64,000 nt of DNA, taken from the NCBI GenBank assembly GCA_050249955.1, contig JBFWPN010000001.1, positions 744,001 to 808,000 on the forward strand. The letters run 5' to 3'. Position numbers and translations under genes: made by a program. Positions 30,927 through 39,593 of the stretch are shown here, piece after piece. The stretch comes from CAVVIG01 sp050249955. Lineage in GTDB: Bacteria; Acidobacteriota; Vicinamibacteria; Vicinamibacterales; CAVVIG01. Position 1 is the first letter of the stretch, and every line of letters begins with the position of its first letter. Below the pieces are notes generated by a model. It saw only the letters and a list, made by a program, of their open reading frames with translations. It was not told where the DNA came from and did no database searches.

Positions 30927-33185
30927 CTAGAACCGCATCATCCGGTTCAGCTTCACCACCAGTGCGCGGTTCCGCAGCAGCGGAGACCCGATTGGCGTCG
31001 TGTCGCGCTCGTCCGTGTACACGACGAACAGTTCGCTGCCGGGGATGTACTCCCAGCGGAAGCGCATGTTGCTGGAGAGAAGGCGGTCGTTCGAGCTGTA
31101 CTGCAGGAGGCCGCTGACGAACATGCGTGGCGTGAACGCGTAGTCGGACCGCGCGCGGATCACGGTCGTCGTGAAGTCGCCCACGGGCAGCGTGACGGCG
31201 TTCACCGAGACGCTCGGCTCCACCGACAGCCTCGTGGTCACCGACACCCGGGCACCGCTGACGGTGAGCGCATTGATGTGGCCGTTGTAGAACTGCCCAT
31301 TCTGGAACGACACCGTGCCCGAGATGCGGCGCTGCTGGCCGAAGGCGTACCGGGCGGTCCAGTCGTTGAACCCATAGCCGCCCGAGGGGATGTTGACGCC
31401 GCGCGCCACGTTGAAGAGTGAGGGCAGGTACTCGTAGTTCGTACCGCCCTCGACCGAGAACTGGTCGCTGTTCTCCAGTTCGACGTTGACCCGCGCCGTC
31501 TGCTGGCGCGATTCCATCCGCTTCGACGTCGCCCCCTCGATGTACTCCACGGCCGCGGTGGCGGTGATCTGCCGCACGCCGCGGATGTTCTTCGGCCGCG
31601 GGCTGAACCGGAGCTCGCCGAAGGTGCGCTCGAAGTTGCGGCGACGCAGGAAGCCCACCTCGGGGTTGAACGCGTCGCCCACCTTCACCCGCTCGAACTG
31701 CACGCCGTAACGATCCGGCGCGAGGTCGACCCGTGCCTGGTAGCTGCTCTCGTCCCCAGCCACGTCGTCGGTGTGGGTCTTGGCGTAGTAGCCCCCCATG
31801 GTCAGGTTGCCGAAGAAGTTGAAGACGCCGTCCACGCCGTACGCCTGGTTCGACTCGTCCGGCCGCGAGGCCGACTTCGACCGATGGGTGGCCATGGCGC
31901 CGATGGCACTGCGCCGGAGCACATCACGCTTCAGGCGGACCACGCTGAAGTTGGTCTTCGGCGATGACGACGCCGCTTCCGCATCGGTCTCGATGTTCAG
32001 CAGGCCGACGCTGAACTTGCCCACCTTGCCGGTGACGCGGCCGCCAGCCTGGATGGGCACCACGCGCCCACCGTTGAGCCCGATGCGCCGGCTGTAGAAC
32101 AGCAGGGGCACGGTGCTCGTCGACGCGCCCCCGCCGCCACCACCGCTGCCGGTGGTCGGAAAGGCCGCAAAGCTGAAGATGCCACGTCCTTCGAGGAAGA
32201 ACTCACGCTTCTCGGGCAGCTGGAGCGTGAACCGCGTGAGGTTCACCTGCTGCTCGTCCACCTCCACCTGCGCGAAGTCGGTGTTGTACGTGAAGTCCGC
32301 CGTCAGGTTGGCGGTGATGCCGTACTTCGCGTCGATGCCGAAGTCCCCCTCGTTCTTGTTGTTGACGGCGGGGCTCACGACACGGTCGGTCGAGCTCCTG
32401 GCAATGCCGTAGGGCTTGATCTCGATGTTGCGGCTGGCCGGCGGCAGCTCGAGCCCGACGAGAGTGGCGGCGGCCGAGATCCGGAAGAAGCCCTGCGAGC
32501 CACCCATCACGGTCGGCAGCGGCGTGAGGTGCGCCCACTCGTTCTTGCGGCGGATGGCGCGCCGCATCTGGATGCCCCAGGTCTGGCCCGACCCCGAGAC
32601 GTAGCGGATCGACTTGAACGGGATTGAGATCTCGATCGTCCAGCCCCCCTCGAACCGCCCCGTACGCACGGTCCACACCGGGTTCCAGTCGGTGTTCGCG
32701 TTCCCCTCGTCGGCCTCGCTCAGGTCGATGCGGCCGCCGACCGGGTTCGAGTAGAACACGTACCCGTTCCGGCGGTCGTGGAACGTGTCGATCATGAAGC
32801 CGAAGTGATCGTTCTGGCGGACCTGGTTGGCGTCGCGGCGCATCTCGTTGGCCACCCACTTCCCGGGCGGCGCAGAGTCGTAGCAGCGGGCAGACACGTA
32901 GAAGCGCTCCTCGTCGAACATCACCCACGCCTCGGTCTTCTCGGTGGGGTCCGCGCCGTTGCGGGGGAGCGTCTGGATGAAGTCGGCGATGGCCGGCGTG
33001 CTGGTGTAGACCGACTCGTCCAGCCGCCCATCCACGCGCAGCGGCTCGGACAGCTTCACCGCGCGGACGGTTGCCTGCCTCGCCTCGTCGCGGGCGATCA
33101 CCGCCGGGGGCACGGGAGCCGGCGGCTGCGCGATGGCCGCCGTGGAGAGCGTGAGGAACAGCGTGGTCAGGATCCCGCGTCGCAC
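30927..33185 (-). CDS. DUF5916 outer-membrane protein (third of a tandem trio)
   Basis: A 752-residue secreted protein, MRRGILTTLFLTLSTAAIAQ signal. The CBM9-like domain spans ~45-230 (LRVDGRLDESVYTSTPAIAD, IEISIPFKSIRY) and DUF5916 takes the rest, with TADFTYNTDFAQVEVDEQQ and LPEKREFFLEGRGIF. A Gly-rich loop (TTGSGGGGGGAS) interrupts the barrel region near 355. It ends VKLNRMMRF, a terminal Phe fit for BAM-mediated insertion. It begins 9 nt after the stop of the preceding paralogue, so the three are one operon. It is clearly diverged from its neighbours. Substrate and function unknown; glycan binding is suggested by the N-domain. Confidence 0.86.
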   Translation of the reverse strand: MRRGILTTLFLTLSTAAIAQPPAPVPPAVIARDEARQATVRAVKLSEPLRVDGRLDESVYTSTPAIADFIQTLPRNGADPTEKTEAWVMFDEERFYVSARCYDSAPPGKWVANEMRRDANQVRQNDHFGFMIDTFHDRRNGYVFYSNPVGGRIDLSEADEGNANTDWNPVWTVRTGRFEGGWTIEISIPFKSIRYVSGSGQTWGIQMRRAIRRKNEWAHLTPLPTVMGGSQGFFRISAAATLVGLELPPASRNIEIKPYGIARSSTDRVVSPAVNNKNEGDFGIDAKYGITANLTADFTYNTDFAQVEVDEQQVNLTRFTLQLPEKREFFLEGRGIFSFAAFPTTGSGGGGGGASTSTVPLLFYSRRIGLNGGRVVPIQAGGRVTGKVGKFSVGLLNIETDAEAASSSPKTNFSVVRLKRDVLRRSAIGAMATHRSKSASRPDESNQAYGVDGVFNFFGNLTMGGYYAKTHTDDVAGDESSYQARVDLAPDRYGVQFERVKVGDAFNPEVGFLRRRNFERTFGELRFSPRPKNIRGVRQITATAAVEYIEGATSKRMESRQQTARVNVELENSDQFSVEGGTNYEYLPSLFNVARGVNIPSGGYGFNDWTARYAFGQQRRISGTVSFQNGQFYNGHINALTVSGARVSVTTRLSVEPSVSVNAVTLPVGDFTTTVIRARSDYAFTPRMFVSGLLQYSSNDRLLSSNMRFRWEYIPGSELFVVYTDERDTTPIGSPLLRNRALVVKLNRMMRF

Positions 33186-33194
33186 GTGAAGCCC

Positions 33195-35537
33195 TCAGAA
33201 CCGGAACAGTCTCGTCACCTTCATCACGAACGCGCGGTTCCGCAGATCGGGATACCCGGGCCTGAGGGTGTCGCGCTCGTCCGTGTACACCACGAACAGC
33301 TCGCTGCCCGGCCGATACTCCCAGCGGAAACGGAGGTTCGAACTGAGCACGTGCGTCGACGATGAGTACTGGAGCAGCGCGCTCATGAACCGGCGCGGCG
33401 AGAAGCCGTAGTCCGTGCGCGCCACGATCACGGTGTTGGTGAACGTCCCCGCCGGCAGCGAGACGTGGTTCACCGTGAAGGTCGGCTCGATCGACCAGTT
33501 CGAGCGGATCGCAAAGCGGCCGGTGCTGAAGCTGACCGCATTGATGTCGCCGTCGTAGAAGTGACCGGTCTGCCAGGCCAGGCTGCCCGAGAAGCGGCGC
33601 TGCTGGCCGAACCCGTAGCTGGCGGTGAGATCCGAGAACGGGTAGCCGCCCACGGGGATGGTCACCCCCGGGGCCACGGTGAACGGCCGTGCCAGGAACT
33701 CGTAGCGATTCGTGGCGACCACCGAGATGAGGTCGCTGCTCTGCTTCTCGATGAGGAAGCGCCCGGTGGCGGCGCGCGACTCCAGCCTGCCGGTCGTATC
33801 GGTCACCAGGTACTCGTAGGAGCCCTCGGTGGTGTACTTGCGCACGCGCGTGCTGTGCGCCGGACGCGGGCTGAAGCGGCCCGACACATAGCTCCGGCGG
33901 AAGTTGGTGCGGTTGGTGAAGCCCACTTCAGGGCTGTAGTTCGCACCCACCACGAGGTAGTCGGCACGGACACCCCACCGGTCGGGGGCGTAGTCGAAGC
34001 GTCCCTGGTAGCTGGTGTTCCGCGTGTTGCGTCCGTCCACCTCGGACCTGGCCACGTAGGTGCCCATGCTGAGGTTGTTGCCGAAGGAGAACAGGCCGTC
34101 GACGCCGTAGGCCAGACTCGACGAACCCTTCACGAGGGCCGACTTGTCGCGGTTGCTGATGATGCCACCGATGCTGCTGCGCCGCAGGATGTTGCGCTTG
34201 ATGCGGGCCACCGTGAAATTGGTGGGGGCGACACCCGCAATCGGTTCCTCTGCCGTCTCGATGTTGACGGCCCCCACGGTCCACTTGCCCACGCGGCCGG
34301 TGACGCGCCCGCCCGCGCGGATCGGCACCACGCGGCCGCCCTCGAGGCCGATGCGCCGGCTGTAGAAGAAGGTCGGCGCGCCGGTCGACGCGTCGGTGTT
34401 GCCGCCGCTGCCGAAGCCAAGCCTGGCGCCGCTGCTGCCGCCACCGCGGCCGAAGTCGAAGATGCCGCGCCCCTCGAGGAAGAAGTCGCGCTTCTCGGGG
34501 AACTGCAGGCTGAACCGGGTGAGGTTGAGCTGCTGCTCGTCCACCTCCACCTGCGCGAAGTCGGTGCGCACGGTGACGTCGGCGGTCAGGTTCGAGGTGA
34601 TGCCGTACTTGAGGTCGCCGCCGAAGCTGCTCGTGAGGTCGTTGCTGACCGAGGGCACGCGCACGCGGTCGGTCGTGTTGGTGCCGATGGCGTACGGCTT
34701 CAGATCGATGTTCGCGCTCTGCGGGGGCAGATCGAGCCCCACGAGCGTGGCCGCGCGCGACAGCCGGAAGATGGTGTTCGGCCCACCGCCGGCCGCGGGC
34801 AGTTCCGTCAGGTGCGACCATTCGTTCTTGCGCCGGATGGAACGGCGCATCTGGATCCCCCAGGTCATGTTCGTCCCGGACACGTACCGGATCGACTTGA
34901 AGGGGATCGCCATCTCGGTGGTCCACCCGCCCTCGAAGCGGCCCGGCCGCACGTTCCACACCGGGTTCCAGTCGCCGTTGGGGTTGCCTTCGTCGGTGAC
35001 GAGCTGGTCGGTGAAGCCTCCGAGCGCGTTGGTGTAGAAGTGGAAGCCGTTGCGCTTGTCGTAGAAGGTGTCGAGCAGCACGCCGAACATGTCGTTCTGG
35101 CGCATCTGGTTCGTGTCGCGCCGAATCTCGTTGGCCACCCACTGCGACTCGGGCACCGACTCGTACAGCTTCGCCGTGATGTAGATGTAGTTGTCGTCGA
35201 ACGTGACCCAGGCCTCGGTCCGCTCGGACACCGGCTGCCCGTTGTTCGGGATGGCCTGGATGAACCCGTCGATCGGTTCGTTCTCGCGGTAGACGGCTTC
35301 GTCGAGCCGTCCGTCCACCTTCAGCGGCTCCTTCAGCCGGATGGCCCGCACCACCACCTGCCCGTTCTCACGGACGATGGTCTTCGGCGCGACCGGAATC
35401 GGCAGTTCGGACGGCGAGGTCGCCAGCTGGCCCCCCCCGGACTGCGCGGACTGCCTGGCCGGCTGCGCCCGGGCCGCCCCTGACAGCACCAGCGCGGCGG
35501 CCGCCGCGCCCCACATCGCACGTCGCATGCGCGTCAC
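33195..35537 (-). CDS. DUF5916 outer-membrane protein (second of a tandem trio)
   Basis: A 780-residue protein with signal MWGAAAAALVLSGAARAQPA preceded by a basic MTRMRRA. The N-domain shows LKVDGRLDEAVYRENEPIDG and TEMAIPFKSIRYVSG; the barrel region has FAQVEVDEQQLNLTRFSLQF and PEKRDFFLEGRGIFDFG. Here the usual TYNTDFAQ block reads TVRTDFAQ. A Gly/Ser-rich insertion (RGGGSSGARLGFGSGG) falls at the same place as in the other two. It ends MKVTRLFRF. Spacing to the genes on each side is 8-9 nt, so it is co-transcribed with both. The role is unknown. Confidence 0.86.
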   Translation of the reverse strand: MTRMRRAMWGAAAAALVLSGAARAQPARQSAQSGGGQLATSPSELPIPVAPKTIVRENGQVVVRAIRLKEPLKVDGRLDEAVYRENEPIDGFIQAIPNNGQPVSERTEAWVTFDDNYIYITAKLYESVPESQWVANEIRRDTNQMRQNDMFGVLLDTFYDKRNGFHFYTNALGGFTDQLVTDEGNPNGDWNPVWNVRPGRFEGGWTTEMAIPFKSIRYVSGTNMTWGIQMRRSIRRKNEWSHLTELPAAGGGPNTIFRLSRAATLVGLDLPPQSANIDLKPYAIGTNTTDRVRVPSVSNDLTSSFGGDLKYGITSNLTADVTVRTDFAQVEVDEQQLNLTRFSLQFPEKRDFFLEGRGIFDFGRGGGSSGARLGFGSGGNTDASTGAPTFFYSRRIGLEGGRVVPIRAGGRVTGRVGKWTVGAVNIETAEEPIAGVAPTNFTVARIKRNILRRSSIGGIISNRDKSALVKGSSSLAYGVDGLFSFGNNLSMGTYVARSEVDGRNTRNTSYQGRFDYAPDRWGVRADYLVVGANYSPEVGFTNRTNFRRSYVSGRFSPRPAHSTRVRKYTTEGSYEYLVTDTTGRLESRAATGRFLIEKQSSDLISVVATNRYEFLARPFTVAPGVTIPVGGYPFSDLTASYGFGQQRRFSGSLAWQTGHFYDGDINAVSFSTGRFAIRSNWSIEPTFTVNHVSLPAGTFTNTVIVARTDYGFSPRRFMSALLQYSSSTHVLSSNLRFRWEYRPGSELFVVYTDERDTLRPGYPDLRNRAFVMKVTRLFRF

Positions 35538-35545
35538 GACCCAGG

Positions 35546-37873
35546 TCAGAAGCGGAACAGCCGGTTGAACTTCACGACGAACGCCTGGTTCCGCAGGTCC
35601 GGGTAGCCCGGCCGCGTGGTGTCGCGTTCATCGGTGTAGACCACGAACAGCTCCGAACCGAGCTTGTACTCCCAGCGGAAGCGGACGTTGGTGCTGAAGA
35701 TGTTGCCGGCCGTGGCGTACTGCATGAGCGACGACAGGAACATGCGCGGCGTGAAGGCGTAGTCGGTGCGCACGCGGAGCAGCTGCGTGCGGAAGTCGCC
35801 CACCGGCAGGTTGACGTCCTGGAAGGTGATGCTCGGCTCGACCGACCACTGCTTGAGGATGGCGTAGCGGGCGCCGCTCAGCGTCAGGCCGGTGATGTCA
35901 CCGTTGTAGAACGTGCCCTTGTTGAACGAGAGGTTGCCGTTGAACCGGCGCTGCGCACCGAGCTGGTACGACACGGTGGCGTCGCGGAAGTTGTAGCCAC
36001 CACGCGGGATGCGGACGCCGGTCGCCACCTGGAACGGGTTCAGCAGCAGCTCGTAGCTGTCGGTCGCCTCCACGCTGAACACGTCGCTGTTCTGCCGCTC
36101 GGCAACGAACCGACCCTGCTGGATGCGGGTCTCGAGGTCGCCGAACCCGTTCGTGATGTACTCGACCTCGGCCGCGTACGTGAACTGCCGGATCCCCCTG
36201 AAGTGCCGGCGCGGCCGCGGCGAGAACCGCGCCTGGGCGTAGGTGCGGTCGAAGTTCCGGCGCCGCGTGAAGCCCACTTCCGGATTGAAGTTGTTGCCGA
36301 CGTGCAGGCGCTCGAAGCGCGCGCCCCAGCGGTCGCCGGCCCACTCGGCCCGCTGCTGGTGGCTCGTGTTGTCGGTGGTCCGTCCCTCGGTGTTCGACTG
36401 CGAGTAGAAGCCTCCCAGGTTCAGGTTCTGGAAGAACGAGAAGGAGGCATCGCCGCCGAACGCCAGGTTCGACGCACCCGGCACGAGGGCCGACTGCGAT
36501 CGGTTGGTCAACATGAAGCCAACGCTGCTCCGCCGCAGGATGTCGCGCGAGACGCGCGCCACGGTGAAGTTCGTCCGCGGTGAGGCCGACACCTCGTCCT
36601 CGCTGGTCGCGATGTTCACGACCCCCACGTTGAAGCGTCCGACCTTCCCGGTGACCCGGCCGCCACCGATGATCGGAATCACCCGGCCATTGTTGAGGCC
36701 GATGGCGCGGCTGTAGAAGAGCGTCGGGGTGAGTGCCGTGCTGGCACCGCCGCCGGCCGCCGAGCCGACGGTCGGACCGCCACGGCCGAAGTCGAAGATG
36801 CCGCGCCCCTCGAGGAAGAAATCGCGCTTCTCGGGGAACTGGATGCTGAAGCGGGTGAGGTTCAACTGCTGCTCGTCCACCTCGACCTGCGAGAAGTCGG
36901 TGTTGTAGGTGAGATCGGCCGTGAGGTTGGCCGTGATGCCCACCTTCATGTCGACGCCGAGGTTCGGATCCCAGTCGTTCGACACCGACGTGAGGCGATC
37001 CGTGGTCAGCCGCGAAATCGCATACGGCTTCAGGTCGATGTTCTTGCTCGCTTCCGGGAGGTCGAGTCCGACGAGCGACGCCGCGCGCGAGATGCGGAAG
37101 ATGCTGGTCGACCCGCCGGTCGCCGCCGGCACGAACGTCAGGTGCGTCCACTCGTTCTTGCGCCGGATGGCCCGCCGCAGCTGCACGCCCCAGTGCTGGT
37201 TGGTGCCCGCCTTGTAGCGGATCGACTTGAACGGAATCGCGAGCTCGGCGGTCCAGCCACCCTCGAAGCGGCCCGTGCGCACCTGCCACACCGGGTTCCA
37301 GTCCGTGTTCGGGTTGCCCTCGTTCGTGATCCACTGGTCGGCAAAGCCGCCGAGCGGATTCGTGTAGAAGTTGAAGCCGTTGCGACGGTCGTGGTACGTG
37401 TCGAACAGCACCCCGAACATGTCGTTCTGGCGCAGCTGGCTCGTGTCCCGGCGCATCTCGTTCGCGGTCCACTGCTCGGGCGGGGCCGAGTCGTAGCACT
37501 TGCCCGTCACGTAGATGAAGTTGTCGTCGAAGAAGATCCAGGCCTCGGTCTTCTCGCTCGCCGGCTGCCCCTCGGCAGGCAGCGTCTGGATGAATCCCGA
37601 AATCGGCTTCACCTGCGAGTACACCGCCTCGTCGAGCCGCCCGTCGATGCGCAGCGGCTCGGTGACACGGGTGGCACGGACGACGACGCGCCCGTTCTCC
37701 CCTCGGGAGATCACCTCGGGAGCAATCGGCGGCGGCGGGTCCTCATCCGATGCCGAAGTCGACGCCGCGCCCGACGGGGCAGGACGGCGCTGCGCCAGCA
37801 CTGGCGCCGAGACACACGTGGTGACGAGCAGGATGCAGCCGAGCCGCATCGCGAAGGCGTTGCAGGGTTTCAT
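35546..37873 (-). CDS. DUF5916 outer-membrane protein (first of a tandem trio)
   Basis: A 775-residue protein starting MKPCNAFAMRLGCILLVTTC, with a signal peptide ending near VLAQR. CBM9-like domain: LRIDGRLDEAVYSQVKPISG and AELAIPFKSIRYKAG. Barrel region: TADLTYNTDFSQVEVDEQQL and PEKRDFFLEGRGIFDFG, ending VKFNRLFRF. It is the promoter-proximal gene of the trio. Its ~200-nt leader region (37874-38078) holds a -10-like box and a perfect 14-bp palindrome, so the trio may be under specific control. Sequence similarity is highest with the middle gene (both have PEKRDFFLEGRGIFDFGRGG), which suggests that those two arose in the later duplication. Confidence 0.86.
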   Translation of the reverse strand: MKPCNAFAMRLGCILLVTTCVSAPVLAQRRPAPSGAASTSASDEDPPPPIAPEVISRGENGRVVVRATRVTEPLRIDGRLDEAVYSQVKPISGFIQTLPAEGQPASEKTEAWIFFDDNFIYVTGKCYDSAPPEQWTANEMRRDTSQLRQNDMFGVLFDTYHDRRNGFNFYTNPLGGFADQWITNEGNPNTDWNPVWQVRTGRFEGGWTAELAIPFKSIRYKAGTNQHWGVQLRRAIRRKNEWTHLTFVPAATGGSTSIFRISRAASLVGLDLPEASKNIDLKPYAISRLTTDRLTSVSNDWDPNLGVDMKVGITANLTADLTYNTDFSQVEVDEQQLNLTRFSIQFPEKRDFFLEGRGIFDFGRGGPTVGSAAGGGASTALTPTLFYSRAIGLNNGRVIPIIGGGRVTGKVGRFNVGVVNIATSEDEVSASPRTNFTVARVSRDILRRSSVGFMLTNRSQSALVPGASNLAFGGDASFSFFQNLNLGGFYSQSNTEGRTTDNTSHQQRAEWAGDRWGARFERLHVGNNFNPEVGFTRRRNFDRTYAQARFSPRPRRHFRGIRQFTYAAEVEYITNGFGDLETRIQQGRFVAERQNSDVFSVEATDSYELLLNPFQVATGVRIPRGGYNFRDATVSYQLGAQRRFNGNLSFNKGTFYNGDITGLTLSGARYAILKQWSVEPSITFQDVNLPVGDFRTQLLRVRTDYAFTPRMFLSSLMQYATAGNIFSTNVRFRWEYKLGSELFVVYTDERDTTRPGYPDLRNQAFVVKFNRLFRF

Positions 37874-38051
37874 GAACGGTCGAACTCAGGCTCTCGGGAA
37901 ATGAAGACACGCGAAGCTGGCTGTCCGTGCCCCCGCTCACCGCCATGCGAATGATGGCGACTGACGTGACAGACAGGCCGGTGACAGGGTCGCGACGATC
38001 GGCGGTCGCGGCGCGGAACGGGTCCAGCTCAGCCTCCGAAACAAGGGAAGT

Positions 38052-38078
38052 CGTCCGTACGGACGGCGCTAAATTCTA
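38052..38078 (-). promoter_or_regulatory. -10-like box with palindromic operator for the DUF5916 trio
   Basis: Read leftward, TAGAAT (38078-38073) is followed 7 nt later by the perfect palindrome CGTCCGTACGGACG (38065-38052), so the palindrome would cover the transcription start, a classic repressor position. No clear -35 is seen. The first DUF5916 start is at 37873. Confidence 0.5.
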
Positions 38079-38114
38079 CTGGATTGCGCCGCACGCCCGA
38101 AGTGGGAGATGCGT

Positions 38115-38140
38115 AAAGAGCTGCGCAATCCGCGCAGCTC
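38115..38140 (-). terminator. Rho-independent-type terminator of the ACIII-AtoE operon
   Basis: Leftward, GAGCTGCGC-GGATT-GCGCAGCTC is a perfect nine-pair hairpin followed by TTT, 8 nt after the AtoE stop at 38148. Confidence 0.7.
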
Positions 38141-38147
38141 CCTGCAT

Positions 38148-39593
38148 TCAGAGGGGATAGGGCAGCGTACGGCCGAGCAGGGTCACGAGCAGCAGCACCG
38201 TCGGCACCAACACGGCGAACACGACAAGCGTGTAACCCATCACGTCCCGGGCCCTGAGCTGGAAGAGCCCGAGTATCGGCAGCATCCAGAAGGGCTGGAG
38301 CAGGTTGGCCAGCGCCTCGCCCAGGTCGTAGGCCGCCACCACCCAGCCCAGGTGGACCTGGAGTTCATGGGCCGCCGCCATCACGTAGGGGGCCTCGATC
38401 ACCCACTTGGACCCGCCCGACGGCACGAAGACGCCGAGCACGGCCGAGTAGAGGGCCACGAGCGCCGGGAAGCTCGACGGCGTGGACACCCGCACGAACA
38501 GGTTCGCGAGCTGCTCGTTCAGGTGGGTGGACGTGATCACCCCGGCAATGCCCGCATAGAAGGGAAACTGCAGGATCACCCCCCAGACCGCCGGCGTGGC
38601 CGCCTGCATCGCATGCATCAGGCGAGCGGGCGTGCCATGCAGGAGGAAGCCCAGCAGCAGGAAGATCAGGTTCACGATGTTCAGGTTCAACGCATTCAGG
38701 GGCTCGGGCGCCGAGGCGAAGTAGCGCACCAGGAACGCCCCACCGAGTGCGCAGGCGAGCCACGTCAGCAGCCGCGAGTGCTCGAGCCAGGCCCCCGGCG
38801 GGATCGCCGCCGGCACGCGGGGCTCCGCGATCTCGCTGGTGCCGAGGTCGATGCCGAGGCTCCCGGCGGTCCTGGCACGGCCGGCCGGGGGTGTGGCGAG
38901 CCACATCACCGCGGTGACAATGCCGATCTCGACCACCACCGAGAGGAGGCTCTGCCAGAGAAAGATGGTGTGCGTGAAGGTGATGATGCCGCCGGGCACC
39001 AGGCCGTCCCTGGCCACGATGTCGCGGATGGCAGGCTGCAGGGCGCCCGGCGTCGCCATCTGGAGGGCGGCCGAACCGCTCAGTCCCTGCGCCCAGACGC
39101 TACCGAGGCCAAGGAAGCTGGATGCCGCCAGGGCACGGTAGTCCACGCCGTCGAGCCGCCGGGCAATCTCACGCGCGAGCACCGCGCTGAAGATCAGGCT
39201 GAACCCCCAGTTGAACCACGAACTGGCCATGGCGAAGAACGCCACAAGGGCCACCGCCCCCTTCGGGGTCGAGGGCCAGCCGGCGACGGCGCGGATGATT
39301 GCCCGCATGGGGCCGGAAGTGGCGAGCACGTGACCGGTGATGATCACGAGCGCCATCTGCAGGGTGAAGGGAATCAGGTCCCAGAAACCTCGTCCCCAGG
39401 CATCGACCACCTGCCCCGGCGTCGACGGCGTGAGCGTGAGGCCGGCAGCCACCACGAGCACGGTTGCCAGCAGGGCGAAGACGAACGCATCGGGAACCCA
39501 GCGCTCGGTCCAGGCTGTGAGCGCGAGGGCGATGCGGGCGACGAGGCCCGACTCCATCCCTCCGCCGCGCTGCCCATCGGGGTCTGGGCTCAT
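38148..39593 (-). CDS. AtoE-type short-chain fatty acid transporter
   Basis: A 481-residue integral membrane protein with about a dozen spans. The ATG at 39593 overlaps the TGA of the quinoprotein gene (ATGA). Typical AtoE/TIGR00366 features are WTERWVPDAFVFALLATVLV at the N-terminus, FAMASSWFNWGFSLIFSAVL, and VFVPSGGSKWVIEAPYVM near residue 400. Family members take up butyrate or acetoacetate with protons. Being last in the operon behind alternative complex III and a quinoprotein is unusual. It may supply organic acids as respiratory substrate, or only share transcription. A good terminator follows. Confidence 0.88.
   Translation of the reverse strand: MSPDPDGQRGGGMESGLVARIALALTAWTERWVPDAFVFALLATVLVVAAGLTLTPSTPGQVVDAWGRGFWDLIPFTLQMALVIITGHVLATSGPMRAIIRAVAGWPSTPKGAVALVAFFAMASSWFNWGFSLIFSAVLAREIARRLDGVDYRALAASSFLGLGSVWAQGLSGSAALQMATPGALQPAIRDIVARDGLVPGGIITFTHTIFLWQSLLSVVVEIGIVTAVMWLATPPAGRARTAGSLGIDLGTSEIAEPRVPAAIPPGAWLEHSRLLTWLACALGGAFLVRYFASAPEPLNALNLNIVNLIFLLLGFLLHGTPARLMHAMQAATPAVWGVILQFPFYAGIAGVITSTHLNEQLANLFVRVSTPSSFPALVALYSAVLGVFVPSGGSKWVIEAPYVMAAAHELQVHLGWVVAAYDLGEALANLLQPFWMLPILGLFQLRARDVMGYTLVVFAVLVPTVLLLVTLLGRTLPYPL

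Noticed and set aside
33465..35483. A 672-codon rightward frame opposite the middle DUF5916 gene
   Set aside because: Same reasons: no signal peptide, no domain, mirror of a conserved gene.
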